The notes below the pieces were generated by a model. It had not been told where the DNA came from, made no database searches, and was given only the letters and a program-made list of their open reading frames with translations. Positions 1 through 5,471 of a stretch of 5,733 nucleotides of DNA are shown here, one piece after another (the first letter of the stretch is position 1; each line of letters opens with the position of its first letter). Location of the stretch: positions 1-5,733 of the forward strand of contig UQFS01000055.1 in assembly GCA_900540375.1 (NCBI GenBank), in the 5' to 3' direction. The DNA is from an uncultured Prevotella sp. (lineage in GTDB: Bacteria > Bacteroidota > Bacteroidia > Bacteroidales > Bacteroidaceae). A program made the position numbers and the translations under genes.

Positions 1-19
1 TTCAGTTTTTTATCTCAAC

Positions 20-52
20 TGGCTTATAATTCGGGGATTTTATCTAAATTTG
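20..52 (+). promoter_or_regulatory. Promoter of ldhA
   Basis: TAAATTTG at 45-52 matches the Bacteroidetes -7 element TAnnTTTG exactly. The upstream element is poor: only TGG at 20-22, about 22 bases away. Transcription would begin near 58, giving a leader of about 28 nt before the ATG at 86. Assigned by consensus only. Confidence 0.5.
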
Positions 53-85
53 CATCGAAAACCTATAGTAACCACTTAACTATCA

Positions 86-1093
86 ATGCCCATGACGACG
101 AAAATAGGGTTCTTTGATGCAAAGAGCTATGACAGAAACGTGTTCAATGCCTGCAATGAAGGCCGTGACTTGGAAATTCATTACTTTGGGGACCGACTCA
201 ATGAGGAAAGCGTGAGATTGGCAAAAGGCATGGATGTCGTATGTGTGTTTGTCGACGACATCTGTGACAGACAGGTCATCGACAAGCTGAAAGAGTATGG
301 CGTGAAGCTGATTGAGCTGCGTTGTGCCGGCTTCAACAACGTCGATTTACAGGAAGCTGTGCACTGCAAGATTCCCGTGGCGCGTGTCCCGGCCTATTCG
401 CCGCACGCCGTCGCGGAGTATGCCGTCACACTGATGCTGTGTCTCAACCGCAAGGTCTACCGCTCTACCAACCGTACGCGTGAGTGGAATTTCAAGCTCG
501 ACGGGCTGATGGGCTTCGATATGTACGGTAAGACCGTTGGTATCATCGGTTTAGGCCGCATTGCCCGCTGCGTGGCTGAGATACTTCATGGCTTTGGCAT
601 GAAGGTGCTGGCCTATGATCTCTATCCCGACAAAGTCTTTGCTGAGTTGCAAGGTATAGAACTTGTCGAACTCAATGAGCTCTATCGCCGTAGCGACATC
701 ATCACGCTGCATGTGCCGCTCACTTCGCGTACACAGTATATGATCAACAGTGTGAGCATCGACAAGATGAAGCGAGGCGTGATGATCATCAATACGGGAC
801 GCGGTAAGCTCATCAGTTCTGATGCGCTCATCCAGGGACTGCGCTCCGGTCAGGTAAGTTGCGCCGGACTCGACGTGTACGAGGATGAACAGAAGTATTT
901 CTATGAAGATCTCAGTGACAGCATTATCAACGACGACAAACTCTCGATATTGTTGACGATGCCCAACGTGATTGTCACATCGCACCAAGCCTTCTTCACG
1001 AAAGAAGCCATGAACAACATCGCCATGACCACCCTTCAAAACATCCGTGATTTCGTGTCGGGGAAGCCTCTGGCTAACGAGGTGAAGCCATAA
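86..1093 (+). CDS. ldhA: D-lactate dehydrogenase (NAD-dependent, fermentative type)
   Basis: This cytoplasmic enzyme reduces pyruvate to D-lactate with NADH, regenerating NAD+ during sugar fermentation. The 335-aa product is close to the usual size of about 330 aa and belongs to the D-isomer-specific 2-hydroxyacid dehydrogenase family. The Rossmann motif GLGRIA lies at residues 155-160, with alanine where the third glycine is often found. D178, which ends the next strand (KVLAYD), is the expected NAD-ribose contact. The catalytic triad is visible as R239 (INTGRG), E266 (LDVYEDE) and H300 (TSHQAF). The segment after E266 (KYFYEDLSDS) is typical of fermentative LdhA rather than of glycerate or phosphoglycerate dehydrogenases. 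The ATG at 86 is in frame with another at 92 (MPM...). Either is possible; 86 is kept because it is first after the predicted promoter. No clear terminator follows. The enzyme class is secure, and D-lactate specificity is inferred from the motifs. Confidence 0.93.
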   Translation: MPMTTKIGFFDAKSYDRNVFNACNEGRDLEIHYFGDRLNEESVRLAKGMDVVCVFVDDICDRQVIDKLKEYGVKLIELRCAGFNNVDLQEAVHCKIPVARVPAYSPHAVAEYAVTLMLCLNRKVYRSTNRTREWNFKLDGLMGFDMYGKTVGIIGLGRIARCVAEILHGFGMKVLAYDLYPDKVFAELQGIELVELNELYRRSDIITLHVPLTSRTQYMINSVSIDKMKRGVMIINTGRGKLISSDALIQGLRSGQVSCAGLDVYEDEQKYFYEDLSDSIINDDKLSILLTMPNVIVTSHQAFFTKEAMNNIAMTTLQNIRDFVSGKPLANEVKP

Positions 1094-1193
1094 ACGACGC
1101 CGGGGCGAACATATATGGTTGATGAGGTCGCGGTTGCTCACGGGGAAGAAGCGTCATCTCGCCCAGTTGTATCTTGTTGTCTGTATTCATCAT
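1074..1193 (-). pseudogene. Possible frameshifted gene remnant, unidentified
   Basis: Two consecutive ATGs (1193 and 1190) open a 39-codon frame starting MMNTDNKIQLGEMTLLP. It then turns into a proline/arginine-rich tail and stops inside the 3' end of ldhA. At the switch there is a run of four C's on the minus strand (GGGG at 1142-1145 on plus). Removing one C would continue the frame as VSNRDLINHICSP, which reads like ordinary protein sequence. By about 1093 either frame runs antisense to ldhA, so a longer gene cannot continue here. The start lies about 12 nt downstream of a predicted terminator. It may be the 5' end of a decayed gene, a short leader peptide or chance. I do not recognise the family. 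Confidence 0.22.
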
Positions 1194-1204
1194 TGTAAAA
1201 GCCA

Positions 1205-1350
1205 TAAAAAAATCGGGTGTCTCACGACAACCGATTCCCAAAAAACAAACTACTTAAAAACTAATCTACTAAAACAAATCAAAATTTCTTATTGCTTATG
1301 ATACACGTCACTATTTGACGTCTACTACTTTCACATTTTATTCTTTATGT
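1205..1350 (-). ncRNA. Candidate small RNA, leftward unit of about 145 nt
   Basis: A Bacteroidetes-type promoter (1355-1385) and a hairpin with a U tract (1206-1236) bracket a transcript of about 145 nt with no usable reading frame. Its first ATG is followed directly by TGA. The 5' part can form a hairpin with stem ACGUCA/UGACGU (1305-1310 with 1316-1321, loop of five). The middle is single-stranded-looking and UAG-rich, with four UAG triplets between 1250 and 1271. It could be a free small RNA, or a leader with an attenuating terminator for the short frame at 1193. No Rfam family was recognised. The ends are predicted from the promoter and terminator only. Confidence 0.42.
1206..1236 (-). 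terminator. Intrinsic terminator of the leftward small RNA
   Basis: On the minus strand AATCGG (1236-1231) pairs with CCGATT (1216-1211). Inside are one mismatch, a TGTC/GACA stem and a four-base GTGA loop. The outer stem runs directly into a T tract down to 1206. The plus strand has no T tract after the hairpin, so it works leftward. It would end transcription starting near 1349, about 12 nt before the ATG at 1193. Confidence 0.6.
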
Positions 1351-1354
1351 AGGA

Positions 1355-1385
1355 CAAAGTTAGTGTTTTTTGTGCTTACCACCAA
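1355..1385 (-). promoter_or_regulatory. Promoter of the leftward small RNA
   Basis: On the minus strand TTG (1385-1383), exactly 20 bases, then TAACTTTG (1362-1355) give a full Bacteroidetes vegetative promoter. Transcription should start near 1349. No protein gene begins within 150 nt downstream, so the promoter needs another explanation, here a small RNA. Confidence 0.62.
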
Positions 1386-1508
1386 GGGAATACAAAAGTA
1401 TTTAGTAGGCATTTAAGCAATAATAACAATTGGCTGGTATGTTATCGCACACAACACTTGACACAAATCAATTAAACAATAAAATTCGGATTTTGTGAGG
1501 AAAATAAG

Positions 1509-1539
1509 TTGTGGGTTTGCAGATAAATTAGTAACTTTG
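1509..1539 (+). promoter_or_regulatory. Promoter of the rightward small RNA
   Basis: TTG (1509-1511), 20 bases, then TAACTTTG (1532-1539). Both the -7 octamer and the spacing are identical to those of the divergent promoter at 1355-1385. Transcription should start near 1545. The only gene to the right, DUF805, is on the opposite strand, so this promoter serves no protein gene. Confidence 0.63.
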
Positions 1540-1553
1540 CAGCATCAAAAGGT

Positions 1554-1603
1554 TAATAGATTGTTTAGGTTAGTAATAGATTTAGGTTTTTAGTTATTAG
1601 GTT
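1554..1603 (+). repeat. UAG-rich short direct repeats inside the rightward small RNA
   Basis: TAATAGATT occurs at 1554-1562 and 1574-1582, a 20-base period. TTAGGTT occurs at 1565-1571, 1582-1588 and 1597-1603. The strand has little C and is unlikely to fold on itself, so the repeats would be exposed in the RNA. They could be protein-binding or base-pairing sites. Confidence 0.5.
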
Positions 1604-1673
1604 TTAAGATTGTGATAACACTTTGGGCGGAGAGTCGCTCAATTTATCAATTGATTTTTCACAATTAAGATAG

Positions 1674-1709
1674 CACAGCCTTGGAAGTGATTCCGGGGCT
1701 GTGTTTTTT
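1674..1709 (+). terminator. Strong intrinsic terminator of the rightward small RNA
   Basis: CACAGCC (1674-1680) pairs with GGCTGTG (1697-1703). Two wobble pairs and GGAA/TTCC extend this to a 13-bp stem closed by a GTGA (GNRA-type) loop, followed by six T's (1704-1709). It ends 4 bases from the DUF805 stop codon. The minus strand lacks a good T tract after the stem, so it acts mainly rightward, though it may help insulate the convergent DUF805 transcript. Confidence 0.85.
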
Positions 1710-1713
1710 ATAC

Positions 1714-2100
1714 TTATTCCTCTTCTACCTCAGGGCCAAAGCGGTTCTCTTGTGGTTCGCTCGGTTGACAAAGCAGCACGATGAGCCAAATGAAGCCGAT
1801 GATAGGGATGAGACAGATCCAGTACCACTGTCCCCCCTTACCTATATCGTGGAGACGGCGCCAAGCCACGCCGAGTCCTGGGAGCAACAGTGCCAGAGAG
1901 GTACCATAGTAGAGGATGCTCGTCAACAAGATGGCAAGAAAGCTACCTGACGACACTGCCCACTCGTTGATGCCGGCCAGCACAATGCCAATGATGAAAG
2001 AGTCCAGAGCAAACCACCAATACTCTGCACGACACGCACGTCCGTTGAAGTTGAGATAGTTCTGAAAAACTACTTTCTGGAAGGCGGAAATCATGTTCAT
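1714..2100 (-). CDS. DUF805 family inner-membrane protein (YhaH-like)
   Basis: This is a 128-aa integral membrane protein of the DUF805 family, whose biochemical role is unknown. The hallmarks are present: an N-terminal NYLNFNGRACRAEYWWF block (residues 14-30) and RRLHDIGKGGQWYW (81-94). A proline/glycine-containing last span and an NRFGP tail (119-123) complete the pattern. Hydrophobic segments lie near 30-47, 53-75 and 93-111. The frame is open back to a GTG at 2151, but that codon overlaps the predicted -7 box and would precede the transcript. The ATG at 2100, with an alternative at 2094, about 45 nt after the predicted start site, is therefore chosen. The gene is monocistronic and convergent with the small RNA ending at 1709. 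The C-terminus is acidic (EVEEE). Confidence 0.88.
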   Translation of the reverse strand: MNMISAFQKVVFQNYLNFNGRACRAEYWWFALDSFIIGIVLAGINEWAVSSGSFLAILLTSILYYGTSLALLLPGLGVAWRRLHDIGKGGQWYWICLIPIIGFIWLIVLLCQPSEPQENRFGPEVEEE

Positions 2101-2150
2101 AATCAATGCGATTTTAAAGTTAGAAATTGAAGTTTTGAGTATATTCGGCA

Positions 2151-2181
2151 CAAATTTAATAAAAAAGTTTCATTTTCGCAA
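2151..2181 (-). promoter_or_regulatory. Promoter of the DUF805 gene
   Basis: On the minus strand TTG (2181-2179), 20 bases, then TAAATTTG (2158-2151). Predicted transcription starts near 2145 and leaves a leader of about 45 nt to the ATG at 2100. It decides the start codon, because the in-frame GTG at 2151-2149 overlaps the -7 element. Confidence 0.62.
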
Positions 2182-2283
2182 CTTATCGGTGGTCTTTATT
2201 CCATCTAAGCTATCTATTTTGGGGTTCCTCACTAAGTCTCAAGGAGTGTTGCTGCAAACGGTTTCCTACCTACATAAAACGAC

Positions 2284-2331
2284 AAAAGCCCCGATGCATC
2301 GCAACGATCGTTACGATGCATCCAGGCTTTT
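2284..2331. terminator. Large palindromic bidirectional terminator
   Basis: Nested arms AAAAGCC (2284-2290) with GGCTTTT (2325-2331), GATGCATCG (2293-2301) with CGATGCATC (2314-2322), and the core palindrome AACGATCGTT (2303-2312) form a 48-base hairpin. Only a CC/CA internal loop and a C/A mismatch interrupt it. It has an A tract before and a T tract after, so it can terminate in both directions. It is the second hairpin downstream of the pepD-lipoprotein operon and separates it from the DUF805 promoter. Confidence 0.75.
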
Positions 2332-2338
2332 CTATGAT

Positions 2339-2372
2339 AAAAGGTGATGCCGTTCCGATAAAGGCGGCATCA
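2339..2372 (-). terminator. First terminator of the pepD-lipoprotein operon
   Basis: On the minus strand TGATGCCG (2372-2365) pairs with CGGCATCA (2352-2345) around a 12-base loop, followed by CC and TTTT (2342-2339). The stem contains the lipoprotein's own TGA stop codon. The 48-base hairpin at 2284-2331 follows, giving a tandem terminator. Confidence 0.6.
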
Positions 2373-2741
2373 GTTTCGTTTCACTCCTACGATGCCCTGG
2401 AGCTTTTCGTCGAAGTAGAATGTGCGCGAAATGGTGTCGCGGTCGTGGGCAAACCAGCCGTGCATGAACAAGAGCTTGGGCGTATAGCCCTGGTAGCTGA
2501 CCCGGTGCTTGACGATCTTCGAGCGTTCTGCCTCGGCATGCATAGCCTTCAGGGCCACGGGCGTAACAAAGAACGTGGAGTCGAGACGTGACCAGCGCAC
2601 TACTTCATAGTCCTGCATGGGCATGTGCTCCTCCAAGAAATCCTGGGCCAGACTGCGTGCCTCATGACGCTCACCACAGCCTGAAATCAGGAAGCCAAGC
2701 GCCACGAAAGGCAGCAAAGTCGTTTTCAACGCTCTGTTCAT
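2370..2741 (-). CDS. Small lipoprotein of unknown function
   Basis: This 123-aa protein has a lipoprotein signal: a basic start (MNRALK), a hydrophobic stretch (residues 8-20) and lipobox ISGC with C22 as the lipidated cysteine. The residues after C22 (GERHE) are not a run of acidic residues, so the known Bacteroidetes surface-export signal is not evident and a periplasm-facing protein is more likely. The mature part of about 100 aa is charged, contains WSRLDSTFFV (50-59), and ends in a TFYFDEKLQGIVGVK strand pattern seen in many small Bacteroidales lipoproteins. I do not recognise a named family. It starts 3 nt after the pepD stop codon, so it is almost certainly co-transcribed with pepD, but nothing shows a shared function. 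Confidence 0.8.
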   Translation of the reverse strand: MNRALKTTLLPFVALGFLISGCGERHEARSLAQDFLEEHMPMQDYEVVRWSRLDSTFFVTPVALKAMHAEAERSKIVKHRVSYQGYTPKLLFMHGWFAHDRDTISRTFYFDEKLQGIVGVKRN

Positions 2742-2744
2742 AGA

Positions 2745-4196
2745 CTATTCCTCAGGAATATTCTTCAGGATTTCGAGCAGATGATCCCAGACCATCTGTA
2801 CGGTGGGAATGTGCAGACACTCGTCGGGAGTGTGGACATGACGCAGCGTAGGACCGAAACTGACCATGTCGAGCTCGGGATATTTCTCGGAGAACAGGCC
2901 GCACTCCAGACCGGCGTGAATGCCGCGCACGACAGGATCTTTGCGGAACAGCTTCTTGTAAGCGTCGACGGCAACCTTCACCATCTTGGAGTTGGGGTTC
3001 ATCTTCCATGCCGGATAACCGCTGCCCTGCTCCACTTCTGCACCGGCCAGTTCGAAGGCTGCACGCACCGTGTTGGCCATGTTGCGCAGGTTGCTGGTCA
3101 CATTGGAGCGGTGGCTGGCAATGAATACGGCGCTGTCGTCAGTTGTCTGTACGCTGGCAACGTTACTGGAAGTCTCCACCATGTCGTTGAGAGCCGGATC
3201 CTGGCAGATGGTAAAGACACCATTGTCGAGCGCCTGAAGGCCAGCGATCAGTTTCCGGCTGACTGCTTTCGGCAGCACCTTCTGAGCGTCGGTGCTTTGC
3301 AGGTTCCACACCATGTTGACATCCGTCACATGGAACTCGTCCTCGACATCCTTGGAGAAGATGTTCCAGTCGGCCTTCACCTCTTCTTTCTTGTCAGCGG
3401 GCACGGCGAAGACAATCTTGCCGTCGCGTGGGATGGCGTTGTGCATCTTGCCGGAGTTCCACTGCGCCAGTCTCAGGTCAGTCTTATTTTGCTCCATATA
3501 GAGGAAGCGGGCCAGGATCTTGATGGCGTTGGCGCGTTTCTTCTCGATGTCATCACCGGAGTGCCCGCCTTTCAGTCCTTTGAGACTACCCTTAAAGAAG
3601 AAGTAATCCTTGGGTGCAGCCTCGCGCTGGAAGCGGAAGGTGGCCTTCGTCGACATGCCACCGGCACAGGAGATGAAGATCTGGCCTTCCTCTTCTGAGT
3701 CGAGGTTGACGAGATACTTACCGGTCATAAAGCCAGGTTTCATGCCGATGGCACCACCGAGACTTGTTTCCTCGTCGACAGTGAACACACACTCCAACGG
3801 GCCGTGCTCAATGTCGTCAGAGTCGAGAATGGCCAACTCGATAGCGTCGCCGATGCCGTCGTCAGCACCCAAGGTAGTGCCTTTGGCGTGGAGCCACTCC
3901 CCGTCGACGTAAGTCTGAATAGCATCCTTGTGGAAGTCGAAGTCTACATCGACGAGTTTGTCGCAGACCATATCCATGTGGCTCTGCAGGATCGTGGTCG
4001 GACGGTTCTCATAGCCTTTGGTGGCTGGTTTGCGGATCAGTACGTTGCCGGTCTCGTCGACCAAGGTTTCCAAACCATGATCCTCGCCAAACTTCTTCAA
4101 GTAGGCGATCATTTGTTCCTCATGTTTCGAGGGGCGGGGTATGTGGTTGATCTTTGCGAATTGCTCGAACACGCGAGCGGGTTTCAATTCTGCCAT
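2745..4196 (-). CDS. pepD: Aminoacyl-histidine dipeptidase (cytosol non-specific dipeptidase PepD, M20C)
   Basis: A two-zinc metallopeptidase that splits Xaa-His (carnosine-type) and other dipeptides in the cytoplasm, supplying amino acids from imported peptides. The 483-aa length matches E. coli PepD (485 aa). By analogy with characterised PepD enzymes, the metal ligands are H73 (QSHMDM), bridging D112 (GADDG), E143 (TVDEETSLGG), D166 (NLDSEEEG) and H455 (RHVHTPDE). The catalytic residues are D75 and E142. The lid domain holds the conserved GGHSGDDI block (210-217), and the C-terminal lobe has HAGLECG (427-433). There is no signal peptide. The ATG at 4196 follows an A-rich leader with no Shine-Dalgarno. 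It is the first gene of a two-gene operon with the downstream lipoprotein and is divergent from the 64-aa membrane protein. All key residues are intact. Confidence 0.96.
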   Translation of the reverse strand: MAELKPARVFEQFAKINHIPRPSKHEEQMIAYLKKFGEDHGLETLVDETGNVLIRKPATKGYENRPTTILQSHMDMVCDKLVDVDFDFHKDAIQTYVDGEWLHAKGTTLGADDGIGDAIELAILDSDDIEHGPLECVFTVDEETSLGGAIGMKPGFMTGKYLVNLDSEEEGQIFISCAGGMSTKATFRFQREAAPKDYFFFKGSLKGLKGGHSGDDIEKKRANAIKILARFLYMEQNKTDLRLAQWNSGKMHNAIPRDGKIVFAVPADKKEEVKADWNIFSKDVEDEFHVTDVNMVWNLQSTDAQKVLPKAVSRKLIAGLQALDNGVFTICQDPALNDMVETSSNVASVQTTDDSAVFIASHRSNVTSNLRNMANTVRAAFELAGAEVEQGSGYPAWKMNPNSKMVKVAVDAYKKLFRKDPVVRGIHAGLECGLFSEKYPELDMVSFGPTLRHVHTPDECLHIPTVQMVWDHLLEILKNIPEE

Positions 4197-4232
4197 AATG
4201 TTCGTTTTTTAATAAGGTTTATGTTTTTTTTC

Positions 4233-4263
4233 TTTGTCATTTGCCTTTATTGTGCTATCTTTG
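4233..4263 (+). promoter_or_regulatory. Promoter of the small membrane protein-ompH operon
   Basis: TTTG (4233-4236), 19 bases, then TATCTTTG (4256-4263), a near-perfect Bacteroidetes promoter. Transcription should start near 4269, about 35 nt before the ATG at 4305. It lies entirely within the predicted pepD leader on the other strand. Confidence 0.66.
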
Positions 4264-4290
4264 CATCTATAATTGTGCAAGCAAGCACTG

Positions 4291-4298
4291 CAAAATTA
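4291..4298 (-). promoter_or_regulatory. Possible -7 element of the pepD promoter
   Basis: On the minus strand TAATTTTG matches TAnnTTTG, but no TTG is found 19-20 bases upstream. Transcription would start near 4285, giving pepD a leader of about 88 nt. This start would lie inside the region transcribed by the opposing promoter at 4233-4263. Confidence 0.38.
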
Positions 4299-4304
4299 CA
4301 AAAA

Positions 4305-4499
4305 ATGATAGAAACATTACTCTGCACGGTGTTAATAATTGCTATTGCCATGTTACTGCTGTGCGCGCGTGTCATTCTGAAGAAGAACGGATCGTTTCAG
4401 TCGCAGCACATCCACGACAATGCGGCCCTTCGCAAGCAGGGCATCCACTGCGTCATCGACCAAGACCGTGAGGCTCGCATGAAGTCGCAGGCAATGTGA
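4305..4499 (+). CDS. 64-aa single-span membrane protein, unknown function
   Basis: This is a small protein with one hydrophobic segment (residues 4-25), a basic stop-transfer pair (KK, 26-27) and a polar tail of about 37 residues with NAALRKQGIHCVIDQDREA (39-57). The tail should face the cytoplasm by the positive-inside rule. The tail pattern (NxALRxxGIxC...DRE) recalls a small conserved Bacteroidales family as I remember it, but I know no function. The frame is open far upstream as antisense of pepD. The ATG at 4305 is chosen because a strong promoter starts transcription near 4269 and an A-rich stretch precedes this ATG. The gene lies 45 nt upstream of the ompH-like gene with no promoter between them, so the two probably form an operon. 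Confidence 0.8.
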   Translation: MIETLLCTVLIIAIAMLLLCARVILKKNGSFQSQHIHDNAALRKQGIHCVIDQDREARMKSQAM

Positions 4500-4544
4500 T
4501 CATCACGCAATCTGAAATTAAAAAACAAAACAGAATACAAAACA

Positions 4545-5141
4545 ATGAAAACAACAAACGCATTACGCACGCTGGCTGTGCTGGCTATGTCGGCTCTCAC
4601 GCTCGTCAGCTGCGACAAGAGCAAGCCTCAGATGGACGACAAGGCTCCTGAGACCTCTACCAAACCAGCAAGTTCCAAGATTGCTTTCGTGGAGGTAGAC
4701 TCCATCATGGCACAGTATCAGTTCTGCAAGGAGTACAGCAAGATCCTCGAACAGAAAGGGAACAACATCCAGAAAACACTCGCCAGCAAGCAGCAACAGT
4801 TGCAGGCTGCCGCTGCCAACTTTCAGCAGAAAGTGCAGCAGAACGCCTACACGCGTGAGCAGGCCGAGGCTATCCAGGCAGGATTGCAGAAGCAGAGTAA
4901 TGACCTGCAGCAACTCAACCAGCGTCTGAGCGGTGAGTTCCAGGAGGAGACCAACAAATACAACAAGGCGCTGCACGACTCACTACAGCACTATTTGGCT
5001 GTCTACAACAAGGACAAAAAGTATGGAATGATCTTCGCTAAGCAGGGCGACAACGTGCTCTATGCCGACAAAGCCTATGACATCACCAACGAGGTGGTAG
5101 CCGGACTGAACAAGGCTTACAAAAGCCAACTGAAGAAGTAA
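4545..5141 (+). CDS. OmpH/Skp-family periplasmic chaperone, lipoprotein form
   Basis: This 198-aa protein resembles Skp/OmpH, the periplasmic holdase that keeps unfolded outer-membrane proteins soluble on the way to the BAM complex. It has a signal peptide with lipobox LVSC, C23 being the lipidated residue, so unlike E. coli Skp it should be membrane-tethered. D24 is followed by KSKP rather than a run of acidic residues, which argues against surface export. A short linker rich in S, T and P leads to a first strand, IAFVEVDSIM (46-55). A long Q/A/K-rich coiled coil (about 62-155) forms the tentacles, and the C-terminal strand region is YGMIFAKQGDNVLYADKAYDIT (160-181), typical of the family. 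It follows the 64-aa membrane protein and is closed by a hairpin at 5162-5204. Family assignment is strong. The client proteins are inferred from the family. Confidence 0.9.
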   Translation: MKTTNALRTLAVLAMSALTLVSCDKSKPQMDDKAPETSTKPASSKIAFVEVDSIMAQYQFCKEYSKILEQKGNNIQKTLASKQQQLQAAAANFQQKVQQNAYTREQAEAIQAGLQKQSNDLQQLNQRLSGEFQEETNKYNKALHDSLQHYLAVYNKDKKYGMIFAKQGDNVLYADKAYDITNEVVAGLNKAYKSQLKK

Positions 5142-5161
5142 ACGGCTTCATGCAATCAGAT

Positions 5162-5204
5162 ATATAGGGGGCAGAGCACAGTATTTGTCGCTCTGCTCTT
5201 ATAT
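5162..5204 (+). terminator. Hairpin terminator after the OmpH-like gene
   Basis: GCAGAGC (5171-5177) pairs with GCTCTGC (5190-5196). An inner ACA/TGT and outer GU and AT pairs (ATATA at 5162-5166 with TATAT at 5200-5204) extend the stem. No long T tract follows, so it may be a weak terminator or an mRNA-stabilising 3' end. It starts 21 nt after the stop codon. Confidence 0.55.
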
Positions 5205-5471
5205 GATAAACTGTCATACATATCTCAAAAGACGAGTAACTCTTGTCTTTATCTCTAAGGCTTTGTTTCCTGTTTCAGGGATTTTCATATAGCTCAAAAC
5301 TTAGACAGAGAACCACTTTGGCTGCTTTTCTTGACAAGATGTAGCAAGCAGATATATCCCAAGAATATATAGATTTAGGCTTCGAATACACCTTAACGTT
5401 GGCTGTCTTCGGGACGGCCTTAGCCTTAGGCATGTGCGTCTTCACCGGATCTTGGTGCCATTTAGCGCTAT

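Larger units (their letters stand above)
1545..1709 (+). ncRNA. Candidate small RNA, rightward unit of about 165 nt
   Basis: A consensus promoter at 1509-1539 and a very strong terminator at 1674-1709 define a transcript of about 165 nt. It contains no ATG at all, and stop codons fall in every frame, so it should be non-coding. The 5' half (1554-1603) is single-stranded-looking and carries seven UAG triplets, including TTAGGTT three times and TAATAGATT twice. The middle can fold as ATTGTGA (1609-1615) with TCACAAT (1659-1665), enclosing a small TCAAT/ATTGA hairpin. The 3' end is the terminator, with a GUGA tetraloop. The 5' and 3' ends do not obviously pair, so it does not look like a classic 6S rod. 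The Bacteroidales-1 RNA family (promoter- and terminator-bounded, known from this order) is worth testing, but I cannot match it by eye. Confidence 0.55.

Noticed and set aside
551..1141. 196-aa minus-strand open frame opposite ldhA
   Set aside because: Antisense to a well-supported gene. It has a GTG start, no family features and a composition rich in H and R, as expected from a mirrored codon pattern.
1119..1301. 60-aa plus-strand frame after ldhA
   Set aside because: It runs through a hairpin terminator and low-complexity A-rich DNA, with no promoter and no protein-like pattern.
1289..1423. 10-base inverted repeats (TTATTGCTTA / TAAGCAATAA) flanking the promoter at 1355-1385, like an invertible promoter
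   Set aside because: The arms are short and AT-rich and do not extend. No protein gene would gain the promoter after inversion, and no recombinase gene is near. Chance is more likely.
1681..1950. 89-aa plus-strand frame opposite DUF805
   Set aside because: It starts inside the small-RNA terminator and is antisense to a recognised gene.
2101..2151. GTG start of the DUF805 frame, adding 17 residues
   Set aside because: The codon overlaps the predicted -7 box, and the extra residues are not part of the DUF805 pattern.
2781..3698. 305-aa plus-strand open frame opposite pepD
   Set aside because: It lies entirely inside pepD, whose catalytic and metal residues are all intact. There is no promoter, and the frame is open only because of pepD codon bias.
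3804..4304. Upstream extension of the 64-aa gene into pepD antisense
   Set aside because: The predicted promoter at 4233-4263 starts transcription near 4269, so only the ATG at 4305 can be used.
4563..4976. 137-aa leucine-rich minus-strand frame opposite the OmpH-like gene
   Set aside because: Leu-rich runs are the mirror of the Gln/Lys-rich coiled coil on the plus strand.
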